Source of the DNA: Chelydra serpentina
Taxonomy: Eukaryota > Chordata > Testudines > Chelydridae
Direction: 5' to 3'
Assembly: GCA_037349315.1 (NCBI GenBank)
Contig: JBAIAC010000059.1
Span: 6,722,001-6,786,000 of the forward strand
DNA: 64,000 nucleotides
The translations under genes were made by a program, and so were the position numbers. Positions within the stretch are counted from its first letter, which is position 1, and each line of letters starts with the position of its first letter. The notes under the pieces are model-generated. The model did no database searches, had not been told where the DNA came from, and worked only from the letters and a program-made list of their open reading frames with translations. Of this stretch, positions 11,964 to 24,430 are shown piece by piece.

Positions 11964-12260
11964 GGGCTAGTCTACACTTACCAGCTCTGTCGGACGCGTC
12001 GGATCGATCTTCTGGGTTCGATTTATCGTGTCTTGTCTAGACGCGAGAAATCGAACCAGGAAGTGCTCCCCCGTCGACACCGGTAATCCTGCTCCACGAA
12101 CGGAGCAGGCAGAGTCGACGGGGGAGCCTGCGCGCCGCGGTGTGGACCAGGGGTGAGTACTTTGAAGTTCGAAATAAGATACTTCAACTTCAGCTACGTT
12201 ATTTACGTAGCTGAAGTTGCGTATCTTACTTCGAACTTCGGGGCTGGTGTAGACCAGCCC
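11964..12260. mobile_element. Harbinger-like MITE, copy 1
   Basis: Inverted ends GGGCTAGTCTACAC and (inverted) GGGCTGGTCTACAC, flanked by TAA at 11961-11963 and 12261-12263, as expected for a TWA-targeting PIF/Harbinger element. Inside is a perfect 15-bp hairpin, CAACTTCAGCTACGT (12185-12199) and ACGTAGCTGAAGTTG (12205-12219). A second copy is at 47212-47503. The superfamily call rests only on the ends and the duplication. Confidence 0.7.
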
Positions 12261-12269
12261 TAAGAGTAA

Positions 12270-12545
12270 TAGTTTCTCAAGCACCTAAGTGACTTAGAAG
12301 CCTAAGCACCATTTTCAAAAGTGATGTAGGCCTTTATGAGCCTAAATTTCATCAACTTCCAGTGAGATTTAGGCTCCTAAAGCTACGATTTTCAATGGAA
12401 TTTAAGAGTTATGTGCTCAGCTCCTTGAGCAGCTAGACTTCTTTAGGTTTCTTTGAAAATCCCAGCCTAAATGTCTCAGACACTTTTGAAAATAAGACTT
12501 AGAATCCTAAGTCACTTAGGTGCTTTTGAAAATGTTACCCAATAT
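12270..12545. repeat. Degenerate foldback repeat (AGGCACCTAA type)
   Basis: The left part CAAGCACCTAAGTGACTTAG pairs with CTAAGTCACTTAGGTGCTTT on the right, with CATTTTCAAAAG / CTTTTGAAAATG adjoining. Diverged inner part. Confidence 0.55.
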
Positions 12546-13036
12546 TTTCTTAATTCACCCTTGTTCTTATTTTTAATATAGATTTGCAATGTGTTTTAGC
12601 AGTGTATCAGTTGTCACTTGGAGTCAATTTTTTTCTTAGGAGTGTAGGAGAACTATGGTAATGGTCCTTTTTCCAGTCTGCACAGCTACCACCTCTTTTT
12701 CAGCAGTACATATGGAATATGGATAGGCATCCAGAGTGCAACACACACACAAGAGCGTTTTGCCCTTAGCTACACACCTTTCAACATCCAAACCTGCCAA
12801 TGTGCAACATAAGCCATCAAAATGTGTGGCAAATGAATGAACAGTGTGACATATTTTGCACCATAATTGACAAATTATGATTTATTATTAACTAAAAATC
12901 ATGTTTTAAGGATGTTTTCTTGTGGTGAGACTCAAATAAACTGGTTTTGCAATCTGTAACTGGTGAGGGGGCTGGGCAAGACAGGGCCTGTAACAGATTG
13001 CAAAACTGGTTTATTTAATTCACAGTGACATAAAAC

Positions 13037-13307
13037 CACAGGCGCCGACTTTCTGTGGTGCCGGTGGGAGCTCACGCCCAGCATCGGGGGCGGGGCCCCG
13101 CCCCCGACGCAACGTCGCCCAGCGTCGGGGGCGGGGCCCCGCAACATCTCCCGGTGCTAAGGTAAGATGGCGGCGGGCCCCGGGGTTGGCGGGGAGCTGG
13201 CCGCGGGTCCCGGGGATGGCGGGGAGCTGCCGGTGGGTGCAGAGCACCCACCAATTTTTCCCCGTGGGTGCTCCAGCCCCGGAGCACCCACGAAGTCGGC
13301 GCCTATG
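13037..13307. mobile_element. hAT-type MITE (GGCGCCGACTT ends), copy 1
   Basis: Ends CACAGGCGCCGACTT and (inverted) CATAGGCGCCGACTT, flanked by exact CATAAAAC duplications (13029-13036 and 13308-13315). The interior is CpG-rich (GGGGGCGGGGCCCCGC repeated) and includes the hairpin-forming GGTGGGTGCAGAGCACCCACC. It creates long spurious open frames on the minus strand. Confidence 0.88.
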
Positions 13308-13649
13308 CATAAAACAGCCTTAAAAATGGGTTATAGTTAAAAAAAAAACAGGCTGGCAATTTGGCAACAAAATATAAGTGTCACATATTTTGGCCAGTTG
13401 TGGCCCAAATGGGATTTTGGTGAATGGATCTCTCCCCAGACTAGTTTCAAAGTCAACTCATCCACTCCCCATCCCAACAGATGCATTCTACCTACCCACA
13501 TTAACCTCACCCTTCACTTCCTGCAGTCGGAAGAAAAATTCAAAAGGGAGGTTTTTTTGCTCACTCATTGACACTGCTTGAGTGTCCATCAATGAAAGGT
13601 TCGGACAAATGAAGCACCATGACAAGATCTGCGGGGTGGGGGGGGCGGA

Positions 13650-14107
13650 GTGGGTGGGTTATATGATCCTAGTAAGCTGCTGGCAGACAGGAAAACACTC
13701 TTGAACAAATGTACGGACCTTCACTGGATGCTGACACATGGGGAATGTTTGGATGTCAATGATAAAACCTCTATGTCAAATTGGACAACATCTGGCACAT
13801 TTTGCAACACGGGAAGTACTCTCCACTCCAAGTTCTGCAATTCATTCATGATGCAGAGCTGAAGGACACTTTTCTTAATGTGTGGATAGTGTTGAGGATT
13901 CTGCTTACACTGATGGTCACAGTCGTGCGTGGTAAGCGAAGCTTTTCAAAGCTCAGGCTCATTAAAATACATCTTCGATCGACGATGGCCAATGAGAGAC
14001 TGACATCGCTTGCTATTTTATCACTTGAAAATGCCCATTGGCCAGTCTTTATCTCTCTGACGCCGTGCTTCAGTTTGCACGGGCAAGGACGAAAAGCGAC
14101 CTTTTGA
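13650..14107 (+). pseudogene. hAT transposase relic (C-terminal dimerisation region)
   Basis: Two plus-strand frames carry pieces of a hAT transposase C-terminus of the ZMYM-like kind. CTDLHWMLTHGECLDVND is seen from 13711 in one frame; LQFIHDAELKDTF and the hallmark LRILLTLMVTV-x4-RSFSKLRLIK, then LRSTMANERLTSLAILSLEN, are seen in another up to about 14030. The change of frame near 13780 and the missing N-terminal zinc finger and DDE core mark it as dead. hAT transposases cut and paste elements with 8-bp target duplications, so relatives of this enzyme could have mobilised the MITEs around it. Confidence 0.75.
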
Positions 14108-14439
14108 ACTAAAGGACTAGGGTTAACATTCTAAGGCTGTCACCTACGGTAACACTATTTAATACCGGGCCACCCAATGTTGGTGCACTGTTCAATTTCT
14201 TGATGTTAATACTTTCCAGTTATTCTTAACATTAAAAAGTTTCTATAAGCTTAGAGAAAACCTTTTTTTTATTTGCTTATATATGGCATGAATAAATACA
14301 GATTTACAGATCCTAGTGTGCAAATTTATCAAAGGGATAAATCATGCATGCAAATCGTGCATCAAAGCTGCAAAATGGGTTACACATGCAATGAAAAATA
14401 AGGTATTCAAAAGTTTAACAAGTGGAGCAGGGAGGCGCC

Positions 14440-14486
14440 GAAGACACTCCTTGCCTGAGGCGCCATTTGGTCTAGGGCCAGGCCTG
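14440..14486 (+). mobile_element. 3' end of the hAT element carrying the transposase relic
   Basis: TCCTTGCCTGAGGCGCCATT followed by TCTAGGGCCAGGCCTG looks like the 3' inverted repeat of a turtle hAT element. The 5' end was not found, so the element is probably 5'-truncated. Confidence 0.5.
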
Positions 14487-14702
14487 GCCATGGCTTTCAC
14501 CAGCACTCAATTCTCCAAACAAACATGTCTTTTTTATAATGTTGTTGTTACTGCAGTTACTGTAAAGAAAAGCAATACAATTCTATGTAGTAAAAAATAT
14601 AGTTTACATTGTTTAGCTAAAGTGTAAGCAGTTATCCATGGGCAGAAGGCCTTTTTCATATATGAGGTACTTCAACAAAACATAACGAAGAACATAAACT
14701 CC

Positions 14703-15333
14703 TGTCATGAATATAGGGGGAAGGATAGCAACCTTTATGTATGCTTGGAAGCTGTACTGGATTGCTTAAAACCACAGAAACTGTAAGTAGGGCAAGGAAA
14801 TGTTGTTAGGTTATTTTTTGTTTTGGCTTGTGAATTTCCCTGTGCTAAAGAGGTAGTTTCATTCCTGTTTTGTAATTGTGAAGCTGAGCCCAGAGGGGAA
14901 TCCTTTGTGTTTTAAATCTTTTTATTACCCTGTAAAAGTTACCTTCCATCCATGCAGGTGTGAATCTTTTACTTTTTTCTTTATAAATAAAGTTCTTCTT
15001 TTAAGAACCTGATTGGTTTCAGTGTCCTGCAGACAAAGGGTCTGGTTAGACTCAAATTGCTAAAGCAACTGGTTGGTATTTTATTCTCAAGCCTCCCCAG
15101 GAAAAGGGGTGAAGGGGCTTGCAGGGCTATTTTGGGGGGATAGGGATTCCAAGTGACCCTTCCCTGAATATTCTGTGTAAATCACTTGGTGGTGGCAGCA
15201 ATATCAGTCTAAGGAATTAGTGCCTTAGAGAAGTTTTAACCTAAGATGGTAGAATATAAGATTAGGGGGTCTTTCATGCAGGTCCCCACATCTGTACCCC
15301 AGAGTTCAGAGTGTGGGTGGGGGAACCCTGACA
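14703..15333 (+). mobile_element. Solo LTR
   Basis: A 631-bp unit starting TGTCATGAATATAGGGGG and ending GGAACCCTGACA (5' TG, 3' CA), with AATAAA at 14986-14991, the CTCAAGCCTCCCCAGGAAA and GGTCCCCACATCTGTACCCC blocks, and flanks ACTCC / ACTCA as a 4-of-5 target duplication. It matches a long-LTR family I recall from turtle genomes. No internal gag, pol or env sequence remains, so it is the product of LTR-LTR recombination. Confidence 0.75.
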
Positions 15334-17988
15334 ACTCATTAGGTAAATTTGGGTTTATTTTAATTTTTATATGACTCATCTAGATGGCAGGACAGTTGTA
15401 TTGACTGTATAGGGTTTATTTTAAAAAGTCAGAAGTACATGGTCATGTGGCTTTTAGCTCAATACATATTTTCAGTGTGTGTTTCAAGTCTGGATTTAGA
15501 AACTACCATCTCTAAGACATAAGGTAACGGCAGAAGTCCTCACTTACACCATACTCGCCATTGGAGAACTATTTTATTATGATGACACCCATCACCGTGA
15601 TATCTAAATACAGTTAACTTGGTTTAAATTGAGTCCTTAATTAAAAGAACAGGAACATTGTGCTTCCCAGTACCTTTCAAACTGAGAATGGAGAAGGATG
15701 TTCATCATCAGCCAAAAGCCTTGCAACTGTTTCGAAATGTGGTCAGGTTTGTACATGAATATAATGCCAGCAAGGGTAAGATATCATGAAACCCTCCCTT
15801 CAGCTTCCATGAGGGTCACACTTGGACAACCAGGTCCAGAGGAGCAGAGGCTGTTCAATGGGTCGGAGATGGAGAGGTGGTCTTTTAGGTAACTTGGGCC
15901 AACACTGTTTTGGGTTATCTGGAGAACTAAAGCTACTGAAATGAAATTGCCCATGCTGCATAGTTTTTGGCAGAGCTATTGAATGACACTCCTGGCGTGC
16001 TGCTAATGCAGGGGTCAGACAGTGACTGATTTAAGCAGTCTTATGGTAGGTAGTGACCAGCACTTTGAATTTCACCTGCGAGTCTACTGGCAGCTAGTGC
16101 CCTTCGCTTGCATGCAGCAGATAGAAGCAAATTAGCTTAATAACAAAAGGCAGGGAGAGCGTCCTAAAAAAAGTCCAATCATTCTGATTCTCTTGCTTCT
16201 CTTCATGCTGCTGCTCTTCCTGCCACTATGCAGTTACAGGCACTAGAACAAGGGCAGCACTCTAGATCTTCCCATGCCAAGAGGATGAAAATGTCCTTGT
16301 GTGACAGATGGTACTGCTGGTGCAGAGGGTCACTGACACCCTCATGTGCTCTCTGCACTTAAAGAAACATGGGGTTTGGGGGGAGGGGAGGGAAGATGGG
16401 GAACATTTTACTCCATTATCATCCTGGATACTTAGAAGAAGAATGAAGAAGTTGAAACATTAAAGAACAGTGGGGTTTTCCTAGGATTACTTAGAGCAAA
16501 TACATTAGATTTCCTTGACAAAAATGTTGAGAAAATATAAGCCATGAATACTAGATATGGAATGACATTATGGCCCAGATCCATTCAGCCATAGAACCAG
16601 GAGATCTAGCTCCCCATTGAGCAGGAGAATCCATGGGTGATGTAGAGTCACCATAGTGGTTCCCTATGCCATCCCCCATATACGGGGACAGATACCTAGT
16701 CCCAGAAATCCACTGGCTGCTGGAGGGGCCTGCGGGGGCTGCTCTAATTTATGCTGGAGACCAGACCAGCATCTGTCTGGCTCTAGGATCCAGGCAGCAT
16801 AAAGTTGGCTTAAATCTTTTCACCACCTCTCTCCAGTCTCGCTCTCAACCAGATCAGAGGCTATGGACCCTGTGATTGTGGCTAGTGCATTGCACAAACT
16901 GTGCAGGAAGAGTTACAAAAATATTACAGTCATCTGAGAGTGATTTATAACTTGATTTCTCTATGCGTCTTTTACAGAAACTAAGCAAGTTGTATATTAT
17001 TCATGGAGAAAGCCCTAAGTTTTGAATGAACTCCCAGCTGCTGTGCCAAATGGCTTGTACCAGTCACTTTTCATAATTGCATTTAGCCAAGAACAAACTT
17101 CTTATTAGGACTCTTTCCTGTGCTGCACTGTATGTATCTGTAGTTCAGAAACAACTATACAAAATACGAATTCCCAGACATTTGCATACTTACAGAGAGG
17201 ATCTCTGATGGTCTGCGATTCCAACTGCTGCAGAACTGTGTTTCAGAATCTCGGCTTTCATTAAAAAGGAAATAAATCTAGTGCTCATGGTTGTGGAAAA
17301 CCCCCCTCAAAAACAGAACTGAATGTAAACTGAAGCAATGTCATCCTCCTGAGTCTGCAGACAGCTTGAAACAATGGTTCTAAGTGTGAACTGCTCCTTT
17401 CATCTCATTTCTGGTCCTCATGGCCGTGGAGCCCTGGATTTAGCCATTTTTCAAAGTGCCTCAGAATTTAGCATTTTTTTCTGTGGAACGTGCCATTTCG
17501 CTGCTGCCAGGCACCTAACGTTTTGTCTCCCTGCCCTGCTGGGACCTATCTGCAGCTGCCTCTTATGCTGCAGTTTTCCTTGCAAGGGGGACTTAGCTGA
17601 ATTACAGACCATATTCCCCGCACTCTCCAGTCATTTGAGCAACCTGCATAACTTACTTGTGGATTTGCCCTTATAGTAATGTGTCCATACTAAAATTATG
17701 CCATTAAAATGTGCATACCTTACCATACTTTCATGTCGTCTCTCTGTACGTCACATATCTATTGCTGATACCATGTGATAAATTGCCAAACCATGTGATA
17801 AATTGCATATCCAAGTGATAAATGGCATTTTTGAAGCACCTTCAACCACCATGGCTATTTTTAACATTCTCTAAGCAGCTTCAAACAGCTGCCATTAAAT
17901 ACACAAGCCCCAAGCTGCCTAAAAATGCACCTTCCAAATGAGGAAATTCCCCTCCCCACCATAATTACATGGTTCTAAGGTGCAAGAT
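15334..17988. other. Intergenic, nothing recognised
   Basis: No gene. Several short open frames without resemblance to known families; no repeat with defined ends. Confidence 0.45.
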
Positions 17989-18724
17989 CAGGGGTCTCCA
18001 AACTTTATGAGACGAGGACCATATTAGATTTTTGAAGGGGCTTCGCGGGCCGAAGCAACGGTGAAAGAAATTAAATATATGCAAATATATGCAACATTGT
18101 TAAAAAAACCAACGCTACTCTACTCTGTCAGTGTTGCATTAAATTCTAAATCAGGTATAAAAGTTAATCGATGCAAGTACTGTGAAATCACACAAAATAT
18201 TTGTCAATACATTAAAAATCACATTCACATATTCAAAAATAAAGAAATATTATTTTAGGATTAATGAGAAGTATGGTACTGATGTTTTTCTGACAAAATT
18301 GGCACACCTTTTGCGGGGACACTGGCTCCCGGGGGCACTCACCCCTCTGCACAGCTCAGCTGTGCTTCCCCCCCACTCCCACCGCATGAGCTGCTTCCGG
18401 CAGACCCTCCCCCTGCCTGCTCAGCATGCCTACTCAGCTGTAGCCTGCTTTTGCTTCTCCCTGTATCTCCTTGGCTGAAGCAATGACTCCTCTAAGTGGG
18501 CTCCCCTTTTGGGGGGACACTGGCTCCCGGGAGCACTCACCCCTCTGTACAGCTCAGCTGTGCTCCCCCACCCGCACGAGCTGCTGCCGGCAGACCCTCC
18601 CCCTGCCTGCTCAGCATGCCTACTCAGCTGTAGCCTGCTTTTGCTTCTCTGGTTGGTTGGAGGGCCGGACAAATGGAAGCCCCGGGCCGGATCCGGCTCG
18701 TGGGCCGTAGTTTGGAGATCCCTG
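17989..18724. mobile_element. hAT-type MITE with internal duplication
   Basis: Ends CAGGGGTCTCCAAACT and AGTTTGGAGATCCCTG, flanked by exact TGCAAGAT duplications (17981-17988 and 18725-18732). The interior holds two direct copies of a segment of about 150 bp (18307-18459 and 18505-18649). No transposase frame. Confidence 0.9.
18307..18649. repeat. Internal direct duplication in hAT MITE
   Basis: Both copies begin CCTTTT and run through ACACTGGCTCCCGGG, CAGCTCAGCTGTGCT and GCAGACCCTCCCCCTGCCTG to TTTTGCTTCTC, separated by 45 bp. Confidence 0.9.
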
Positions 18725-19765
18725 TGCAAGATGAGCAATATTTAGCCCTAGCTCAGTGACAGAGTTAAGCTTTGATAGCTCATGATCCATCAAGAATAGA
18801 AAGAGGAGCTTTATCCCATTGGAAAGATGAGATTCCCAACTTTGTGTCTTTCATTGTTGGGCCTCAGTCCTAGATTATTTCCCATATCTGAGCCTTGGTT
18901 TGTTGAGAGTCATGCCAAGAAGGAACAAATGAACACCCACCCCGAGTTCTCCTAGCTCAAAACCTGGCTATTAGCAAAATATCTCATTACATATTTGAAC
19001 AAGGGCTTCCAAAATATGATTAAAATATTATAAGATACTTTTATGAGAGATGCAATGATATAAGAAGATTTATATTCAGCTAGTGCAACTTTCATGTCAA
19101 CTGTACTATGCTTAAGGCTACTGTATCTGCTTTCAGAATTTTCTGAGAGAGCTAAAGACACAGGCCCCGGGAAACAGCAAGAGGGACAAGTGCCTGTCAT
19201 TGTATATGGAAAATGAATCCTTCTGTCAACTCCAGACCAAGCTCAGATTAATATGGATTTACAATGAACATCACCAGTGATTCAAGCAGGGTTGTAATTG
19301 TTTTGCAGCTAATCCAAAACTTTCTTCTACACAGACATAACCTAATTCTAATTTAGCAAGACAGAACAGCTTGACACATTTGTTATCTAAAGACCACTTC
19401 AGCCAAAGAACATAATGAAAAAGCATGGGAACTTGACTCAGGAGCAAAGACTCTTCTTTAATACTTGTTCCAAAAATAAAAATAAAAAGAGGCCTCTATT
19501 CCCTCCTCCCCCTGCCTGCTTCTTATTCTCGAGCCTGTAATTTTGCCCCAAGGACTGCTTAAAAAAAACCCAAAACAAAAAAACCCAACCCACATTTTCT
19601 TTTATGGGATTGGCTAAAACATCTCAACCTAGTGGAAATACGGCCTGCTGGGGAAAGGGACACACTTCTTACTCTTTTCTTACTCAATTAGTGATAATGA
19701 CTTCTAGCAACCTTAGTAGACAGTTAAGACTAGCCTTGTCTTAGTGTGGTTATTAATAGCTAGAC

Positions 19766-20077
19766 CAGGGATCTCAAACTCAAATCACCATGAGGGCCAC
19801 ATGAGAACTAGTAAATTGGCCCGAGGGCCGCATCACTGAAACCTTTTCATACAGTGATACAAAAGTATAGTCAAAAATGAAGAGTAATATAGTATTCTAT
19901 TAAAAGTCAATGTATTAACTTTTTTAAAACTGTAATGCAAAGAGGGGTTTTAATAAAATATAAACACTCAGTGATGTTTGGAGCTTGGCTGCCAGTGGAG
20001 TCGGCACCTATGGCGGGCCGCAGGAAATAACTCCGCGGGCCGCATGTGGCCCACGGGCCACATGTTTGAGACCCCTG
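19766..20077. mobile_element. hAT-type MITE, shorter relative of the 232-725 element
   Basis: Ends CAGGGATCTCAAAC and GTTTGAGACCCCTG with exact AGCTAGAC duplications (19758-19765 and 20078-20085). The first 70 bp and the last 50 bp resemble the 232-725 copy; the middle is AT-rich instead of GC-rich. Confidence 0.9.
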
Positions 20078-20167
20078 AGCTAGACTGTGCCTTTGCTCAG
20101 TGTTCTCAGTATGGAGTAGCATGCAGGTGAACTATCGCATGAGTGTCCCCTGGGAGGAATTGTGGGT

Positions 20168-20240
20168 AAAATCCTGACCCTATTGAAGTCAATGACAAAA
20201 CTCCTGTTGAGTTCAGTGGAGCCAGGATTTGACCCTGTTA
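20168..20240. repeat. Short foldback repeat
   Basis: AAATCCTG / CAGGATTT arms around ATTGAAGTCAATG; same style as the other small palindromes. Confidence 0.45.
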
Positions 20241-20654
20241 CTCTTGCTCCTGGTTAGGTGGGGGTATTATTTGCTATTCCATTCCATATCGGCTCTTTCA
20301 CCACCCTCATCACCATAGTGACTGTCCAAGCACCTGCTATACACCTTTGCCAAGTGTAGCATGTTCCCCCATCTGCCTCACTGGTGTGCATGAGGAACCT
20401 TAGCCAAGACCCTGCCCACTCCCTGCTTCTCTCCGCCTTGGGGGCAGAGCAGCACCAAACATGGAGCCCCTGCTCTCCCAAATCCCTGTCTAATGTAGCT
20501 CTGCAGGGGTTATGGAGATGGGTTTTTTTTATCCCCTTCCCTCCCTGTATTAAGGCCAGGAACAATCTGTCTTTCTATTGCTAAGAATTATATAGATAAT
20601 CATTCATTAGAGTTATAATTGTAAACTTCTTTATTTAAACCTATAAAAACCATT

Positions 20655-20835
20655 AGTCATAGAGTCATAGACTTTAAAGGTCAGAAGGGACCATTATGAT
20701 CATCTAGTCTGACTTCCTGCACAACACAGGCCACAAAATCTCACCCACCCACTCCTGTAATAAACCCCCAACCTATGTCTGAGCTATTGAAGTCCTCAAA
20801 TCATGGTTTAAAGACTTCGAAGTGCAGAGAATCAT
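20655..20835 (-). mobile_element. CR1 LINE 3' fragment
   Basis: AGAGTCATAGACTTTAAAGG tail followed by CAGAAGGGACCATTATGATC and ATCTAGTCTGACTTCCTGCA, the standard antisense view of an older CR1 3' end. Confidence 0.85.
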
Positions 20836-20909
20836 CCAGAGAATGAGTAAACATTAGTGAGTAAACAGGTATGGATACTCCTGCTATATCATGACAAATA
20901 CACTTAAGA

Positions 20910-21014
20910 TAGGGTGACCAGACAGCAAGTGTGAAAAATCGGGACAGGGAGTGGGGGGGTAATAGGAGCTTATATAAGAAAAAGACCCCAAAATCGGGAC
21001 ATCTGGTCACCCTA
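20910..21014. mobile_element. hAT-type MITE, 105 bp
   Basis: Perfect 13-bp ends TAGGGTGACCAGA and TCTGGTCACCCTA, flanked by exact ACTTAAGA duplications (20902-20909 and 21015-21022). The interior has the AAAAATCGGGACAGGG / AAATCGGGACATC motif. A very small non-autonomous element. Confidence 0.9.
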
Positions 21015-21022
21015 ACTTAAGA

Positions 21023-24000
21023 GTCCCCTCCTTAATTTGAGCTGATTTCAAAGAAGTTAAAAGTTAAAATCAAAGAACAAAGCCTTGCATCTTTCAAGCT
21101 TTTCCTTATGCACTGCATCATGAATCCACTGTGGGCTTCTGTGACTATTTGAACAATGTGCAGTCAGGTCAATTTCCCTGAATCAAGAGAACTGGCTTGA
21201 ATCTACAATCCTTATCAATGCAAAACCAGAGGGTACAAAAATACTGAGTCAGGTCTCAAAAAATCTTGAGCTTGGCTTAAAACTCACAATTTAAAAAAAA
21301 CAAAAAAAAAGTCTATGTGGGGTTCTTTTTCTTTGGCTTCCAGTTTCTGAGCCTTTAGGATGCATTTGCTTCATGTTTCCAAGCTTTTCTCTGATACCAT
21401 GAGGGCTAGAAATTTACTTTTTAAAACAATTGAAAGCTGAGATTCTAAAGCAATCTTTAGATTCCAGCAGCTGGGCATTTAAACAAAACAAACAAACAAA
21501 GTGAGACATGCAATAATATAATGGGAGTTGGCAACACTGCAAAACTTCCATTGAACTAATGAGGATTGCCCCTGGAGTTTGTGTCCAGTACAGTATAGGA
21601 GCAGCTGTGGTCTAGTGATATGTATGGGAGCTTTGCATTCGGACCAAGGGTAGAGAATATGGCCTGATGAATATTCTTCCAATTCTTGATTTGCTTTGCT
21701 GTGTTTGGAGCAAAGCTGTTTAAGAGTCTCAGGATTTTAATTTAAAAAATAACAGACTTTATGAAGAGCAAGGGATTAATCAGACTAAGTTACACAGGAG
21801 CTAAAGAGGGAGTTCTGTGGTTCCCAGGATTGCAGCCCGCCAGCAAAGCTCTTCAGCAACATATCAAATTACAAACTCATCATCAGAACAGCTAGCTCAT
21901 TGGCTGATCCCTGAGGTCATGACACCATTGCTGACTGATTGTGAAAGCAGTAGCCATATGCATGCTAAGTCCCAGGTACAAATACGTTAGCAGGATTGCT
22001 AGGAGTAGCAAGTCCAATGAACCTACCAGCTCATGTATTTGTAGTATCATGCTCCAACCCTGCACACTTACCGTACATTTCAGCACAATGTTTTAAAGGG
22101 AAATGGAGAACATAAAACATACACTCAGGTGCAGCAAAAAGTTTTAAGCTGATGCTGATGAAGGAAGCTATTGCTTCATTGCATGTATTCCTGCCTTCTG
22201 ATGATGGTGAAATATTCATTTCCTTCTTTAGCTAAGGGTCTAAACTTTGGTGACAGACACTGAAAGAGGATTTCACCATGTCAAAATGTATATACTCTTT
22301 TCAGTGCTGTCAGGGTATCCGTTATTGAAATTGTGGTTTCCCTCTGGGCAACTCAAGGCTTTCACTTGATGTCACAGTTATACTCATACAAAGAATTAAC
22401 AATAAATATAGTTCTTAGATTAGGGCCAAAGTTTTCATTTAGATGAAAGCAGATGGGTCCAGTCCAACTGAAGTTAATGAAAACCAGTTGTCTGAGAACA
22501 AAATTAGGCCTTCAGTGTTCATTTGTATTGTTCACAACTCCTTAAGAAACTTGTTACATCATTTTAAATGTCCTCCGCACCCCCAGAAATGCTCCAGACC
22601 CCTTGCAGAGGTACCCATACTGAAGCAGAACTCTGCGAAACTCCCTGCAGTTTTCTCCCAGGACGATGTGTTGCCATTTTCACTAGCTGCAATGATTGTT
22701 TTCACACGGTTGTAACTGTGAGACTTGTGAAAAGACTGACAAAACATAGGGGGATTACATAGGCCTCTCTGGCACTTCCAGGAAGATGCTCCACACCCCA
22801 ATTTCAACCTACAGACCAATCCTTTTAAGCCACGTACAATGGCAGTGGCGCAGGAAGCCATCTTCTGCTCCCAGGGAATTTGTAGGCTTCATGGTGATTC
22901 TGATCCAGATCCTTTTTAGGTGTTCTGAGTAGGTCAGAGTGGAGCTCGTGGGAAGTGGGTGGCCAGGAGTCACTAACTCAGACACGTGTCTGAAGCTCAG
23001 CCATGAATCAGCAGGGCAGACATTTGGACTAGAGAAGCTCACAGGATCAGGGTTAGCTTATTAGCTATGCCCATGGTCTACTCAATACAGCCAGTTGCAG
23101 CTTCCTAATTCTGGGCCTGGTTCTATGATACCTCTGGTCCTGCTGTACTTAGATCAGCCTTAGGGCTGCTCTAAAACATGCTAGATAGCTCTGTTCATAC
23201 ACCCCTCCACTATGCTGTATACACTGTGAGAATAACTGCAATGCAGCAGTGTTCCCTTCATGCTAGGTCCGGAAGCACTGGGTGGAATAAGAGGATAAGA
23301 GCCAGATGTGCTTGCTGTAGCCCAGATGAGACAAAGAGGACTCTCTCATACTGGTAAAGGGCACAGATTTTCCAAGAGTATTAAAATATATGGTGCCTGA
23401 TTCCCCAGTGCCTGAGCACCTTGTGTAGTCATTTACACCTGTATAAAATAAGTGCAAGTGAGTGTAAAAAGCTACCATCAGGGAGTGGAGAATTCTGATT
23501 AGGTAGCATTTTACACTCACTATACACTCAGTGGTGTCAATCTGCTGGGCACAGCTGGGTTTGTTTTCTGTATTTTGTACAATACTAATAGCACTTTGGG
23601 TACCCAAATAATAGTAATAATATATAATGAACAAAAATAAATAATAACGTGCTAAGCCAAATTGCTGAGAAATGAAGGCAATGTATGAACATTCAGATTA
23701 CCCTGTGTATGCAATTAACTGACAAACAGCAATCCGTCCCAAAGTGATGTATCAAAAAGGAGCAGGCATTCCGTGTAAGAGACGTATAGCAACTGAAAGA
23801 AAACAGTCAGCATTTTAATCTGAACAATCCACTTATGTTCTCATTTTACATTAATATGCTTCTTGTTACCAAGTCACCAGGACTAATAGCATCAGATAAA
23901 GCAATGTAAGGGATACAGAAAATGTTATAGGCCAAAAAGGCATATATACTTTAAAGTTACCTAGTCAATTAAACATTTATTAAAATAAACAAGGAAATAA

Positions 24001-24264
24001 AACCTTTAACAAGTCTGACTCAGTTTAAAAACAGTATGAAACTGGGGGGGCGGGGGGAGGGGGGAGAGGAAGGGGGTTTGGCAGCTGAGCCAGGCTATGT
24101 AACTTTATCCAGTCTTAACCAAAAGAAAGGAAAAAGTCACTTGAGACCATGAAGAAACTAACAAAAATACAATTGCCAGAATTGTTACTGCACAGAAAAT
24201 AAAGTTTGAGTCCATCTTCTCCTTCTTTCATATAATAGCAATGAGCATATAGATAACTTTTCAT
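21023..24264. other. Intergenic, mostly unrecognised
   Basis: A G-rich run (about 24042-24078) and a short A-rich (AAAC)n stretch (21484-21500). The 123-codon minus frame at 23263-23634 has no recognisable domain. Confidence 0.45.
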
Positions 24265-24430
24265 CTTCAAAACACTTTACAAACATTATCTAATTAGTCC
24301 TCACTATACCCCAAAAGGCAGGGAAATAAATGTTACAATCTCCACTGCATAGAATCATCCAAGGCTACAGAGGTTGTCATTGGTAAATGTAGGATGGAAA
24401 CTCAAGACTTCCTGATTTCGAATCCTATGC
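24265..24430 (-). mobile_element. MIR-type SINE fragment
   Basis: Antisense MIR-like order: ACACTTTACAAACATTATCT, AGTCCTCACTATACCCC, GGCAGGGAAATAAATG, GGCTACAGAGGTTGTC. Confidence 0.55.

Noticed and set aside
13020..13310. Open frames of 71-96 codons, Pro/Ala/Arg-rich, on the minus strand
   Set aside because: They fall inside a CpG-rich hAT MITE with defined ends; the same frames recur in its second copy at 34582-34815.
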